Below, in pieces: positions 62,673-64,000 of a stretch of DNA of 64,000 nucleotides. The DNA is from Ophiodon elongatus (lineage: Eukaryota > Chordata > Actinopteri > Perciformes > Hexagrammidae): assembly GCA_016806645.1 (NCBI GenBank), contig JACSYO010002128.1, positions 3,122,934 to 3,186,933 on the forward strand, written 5' to 3'. The notes below the pieces were generated by a model. It saw only the letters and a program-made list of their open reading frames with translations, searched no databases and was not told the DNA's origin. Numbering within the stretch: the first letter of the stretch is position 1; each line of letters starts with the position of its first letter. The position numbers and the translations under genes are program-made.

Positions 62673-64000
62673 GGGTGTTTGGTGAGCCCAAACTTTTGAC
62701 ATTTTCCCCAGACACACCACATCTAAAGCCGTCTGGATGCACTCTTAATAAGGCTTGCATACATGCATCTTAAAACTCGAGAAATTACGCAACTCCTTGA
62801 TTTACAAACACACATTTCTTTTAATGTTGCCATGACTCAGAGAAGATCCTTTAACTGCACAGCTTGACATTAAATCTAAGGACTATACAGAGAGATCTCT
62901 CTGTGTTCTAAAATGTCAACGTGAAGTTTTCAGAGCGGCTTTTACAAGCTTCCAAGTTTAAATCTTGGCAGACTCTTCTGTGTGTGAGTGTATCACCATG
63001 GTTGCGGCGTCTAATATGCACGCCCCAGTGCATTGAGAAAAGAGAGTACTTCTTCCTCACTTGGTTTAATTGTCCCTCAGAGACCTGTGGAATTGGAATC
63101 TAAGTGGAATACCAGTTTCTTTCTCTGGCCTCACCCCGCCGACACCACCACCAGCCCCCACACCCTCGTTCTCCCCCTCTCTCCGGGGTTGGAGCGGGCA
63201 TTCAGAGACTCTTGATTTGGCCCTGCCTTTTTTTCATCACAGGCATCTTCTCAGCTTGGTCCTCGTCGTGGTGCTTGAGCGCCACAGCGTTAGGCTTTAT
63301 TAACCCCCCTAAGCAAGAAGTACCTAAGGGAGGTCAGACACTGGTCGTTAAAAATCTATTGTGACTTGCTGAAAAATGAATAAATGAGCACATTATTTCT
63401 CCCCGTTCTGCAGCCCCGGTGCGCTGTTTGTCTAATCAAGTGCCGGAGCAGGCAAAGTCAACCAGGGTTGACATGCACATTTTATTTAAGTTTTTGTCTG
63501 TCAGAGGAGTTTAAATGTGTAATGAACAAAGGAGTGGTGATTTGAAATATAATCCCATTACACTGATGAAATTACAAAGACGCCGAGAGTTCACAAATCA
63601 TGCTCATTGTTTTCTATCATGAGCGATGCCCCTGTTGAAGTTGTGGCGCGAGGAGGAAGGGCAGACCGTGAATGAATAGTGACAGCACTGTAAGGGGATT
63701 TGGAGTGCAGCATGGCCGGTGCTCCTTCCCGTACTGGGAGATGCCGAATGGCTTTGTTGTTGCCTCTGCTATGGCTCAGGATGAACACATCAGCATGGGT
63801 CCAACACAAAATTAGAGCATTAAAAGAGCTGTGTCTTTATCAGAGTAGTGCTGGACATATTAAAGAAAGGATTCTTGGGGTCTTTTTCCAAAAAGTGCTG
63901 AGATTATTGAAATAGCTTTGATCCAGAGCAAGCAAAATGGGATTTTTCAGACAAGAAATGGTCATGTAGATTTTTTATTTTAACCTTATTTGATTTTTTG

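Larger units (their letters stand above)
51524..64000. other. Gene-free region downstream of gapvd1, candidate regulatory desert
   Basis: No exon with recognisable homology occurs on either strand. Apart from microsatellites and one transposon the DNA is non-repetitive and rich in TAAT/ATTA homeodomain cores. Blocks at about 53400-53640, 54950-55150, 58340-58870, 59970-60180 and 63400-63800 have balanced composition and read like conserved noncoding elements. In mammals the gapvd1 side of the locus leads to MAPKAP1 and the developmental gene PBX3, so enhancers of a neighbouring gene are plausible. Inference only. Confidence 0.4.

Noticed and set aside
51524..64000. Exons of MAPKAP1 or PBX3, expected by mammalian synteny
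   Set aside because: I looked for recognisable peptides of these families in the translated frames on both strands and saw none.
1..64000. Bacterial-type systems: CRISPR arrays, operons, toxin-antitoxin or phage genes
   Set aside because: The window is vertebrate nuclear DNA with spliced genes; tandem arrays present are simple microsatellites.

Overview
The window looks like nuclear DNA of a bony fish, most likely an acanthomorph (spiny-rayed) teleost. Three vertebrate genes lie on the + strand with compact GT-AG introns. Long CA/GT microsatellites, a GATA-tailed L2-type LINE 3' end, hAT-like relics and a short DNA transposon recognised from spiny-rayed fish fill the gaps. There is no bacterial-style gene organisation, no RNA gene that I can support, no CRISPR array and no viral gene.

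Layout. (1) 191-5440: twelve 3' exons of a synapsin gene, best match syn1 (part of ATP-grasp domain C, Pro/Gln-rich domain D, domain E); the 5' exons lie upstream of the window. A probable 3'UTR runs to about 8.49 kb. (2) 8.5-14.4 kb: intergenic DNA without genes, holding a HOX/PBX-MEIS composite motif and a CTCF-like motif. (3) 14.6-21.8 kb: ajm1 (apical junction component 1 homolog; human C9orf172). It has a 5' exon near 14.6-14.79 kb, a 2.6-kb intron, and one large exon carrying the whole 1,069-codon reading frame (17450-20659). (4) 21.8-25.0 kb: intergenic DNA with a decayed LINE. (5) 25.05-50.8 kb: gapvd1 (RasGAP plus VPS9 domains). It has a 5' noncoding exon ending at 25250 and 26 coding exons from 31274 to 50443; their summed length is exactly 4,344 nt, giving 1,447 residues. 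Two further frame-keeping small exons (24 nt and 33 nt) look like alternative cassettes. (6) 51.3-64 kb: no gene found; a non-repetitive, TAAT-rich 'desert' with several stretches that read like conserved regulatory elements, plus microsatellites and one MITE.

The genes are not an operon and have unrelated jobs: synaptic vesicle clustering (syn1), epithelial apical junctions and probably cilia (ajm1), and endocytic Ras/Rab5-type GTPase control (gapvd1). From memory, human AJM1 and GAPVD1 both lie on 9q33-q34 while SYN1 is on X, so the ajm1-gapvd1 pairing may reflect old linkage.

Most notable observations: paxillin-type LD motifs and a roughly 18-residue aromatic repeat array in Ajm1; a chain of upstream ORFs ending in an ATGA overlap with the ajm1 start codon; a perfect 23-bp hairpin in gapvd1 intron 1; and the two candidate gapvd1 cassette exons. 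I did not find a wholly new multi-gene system.
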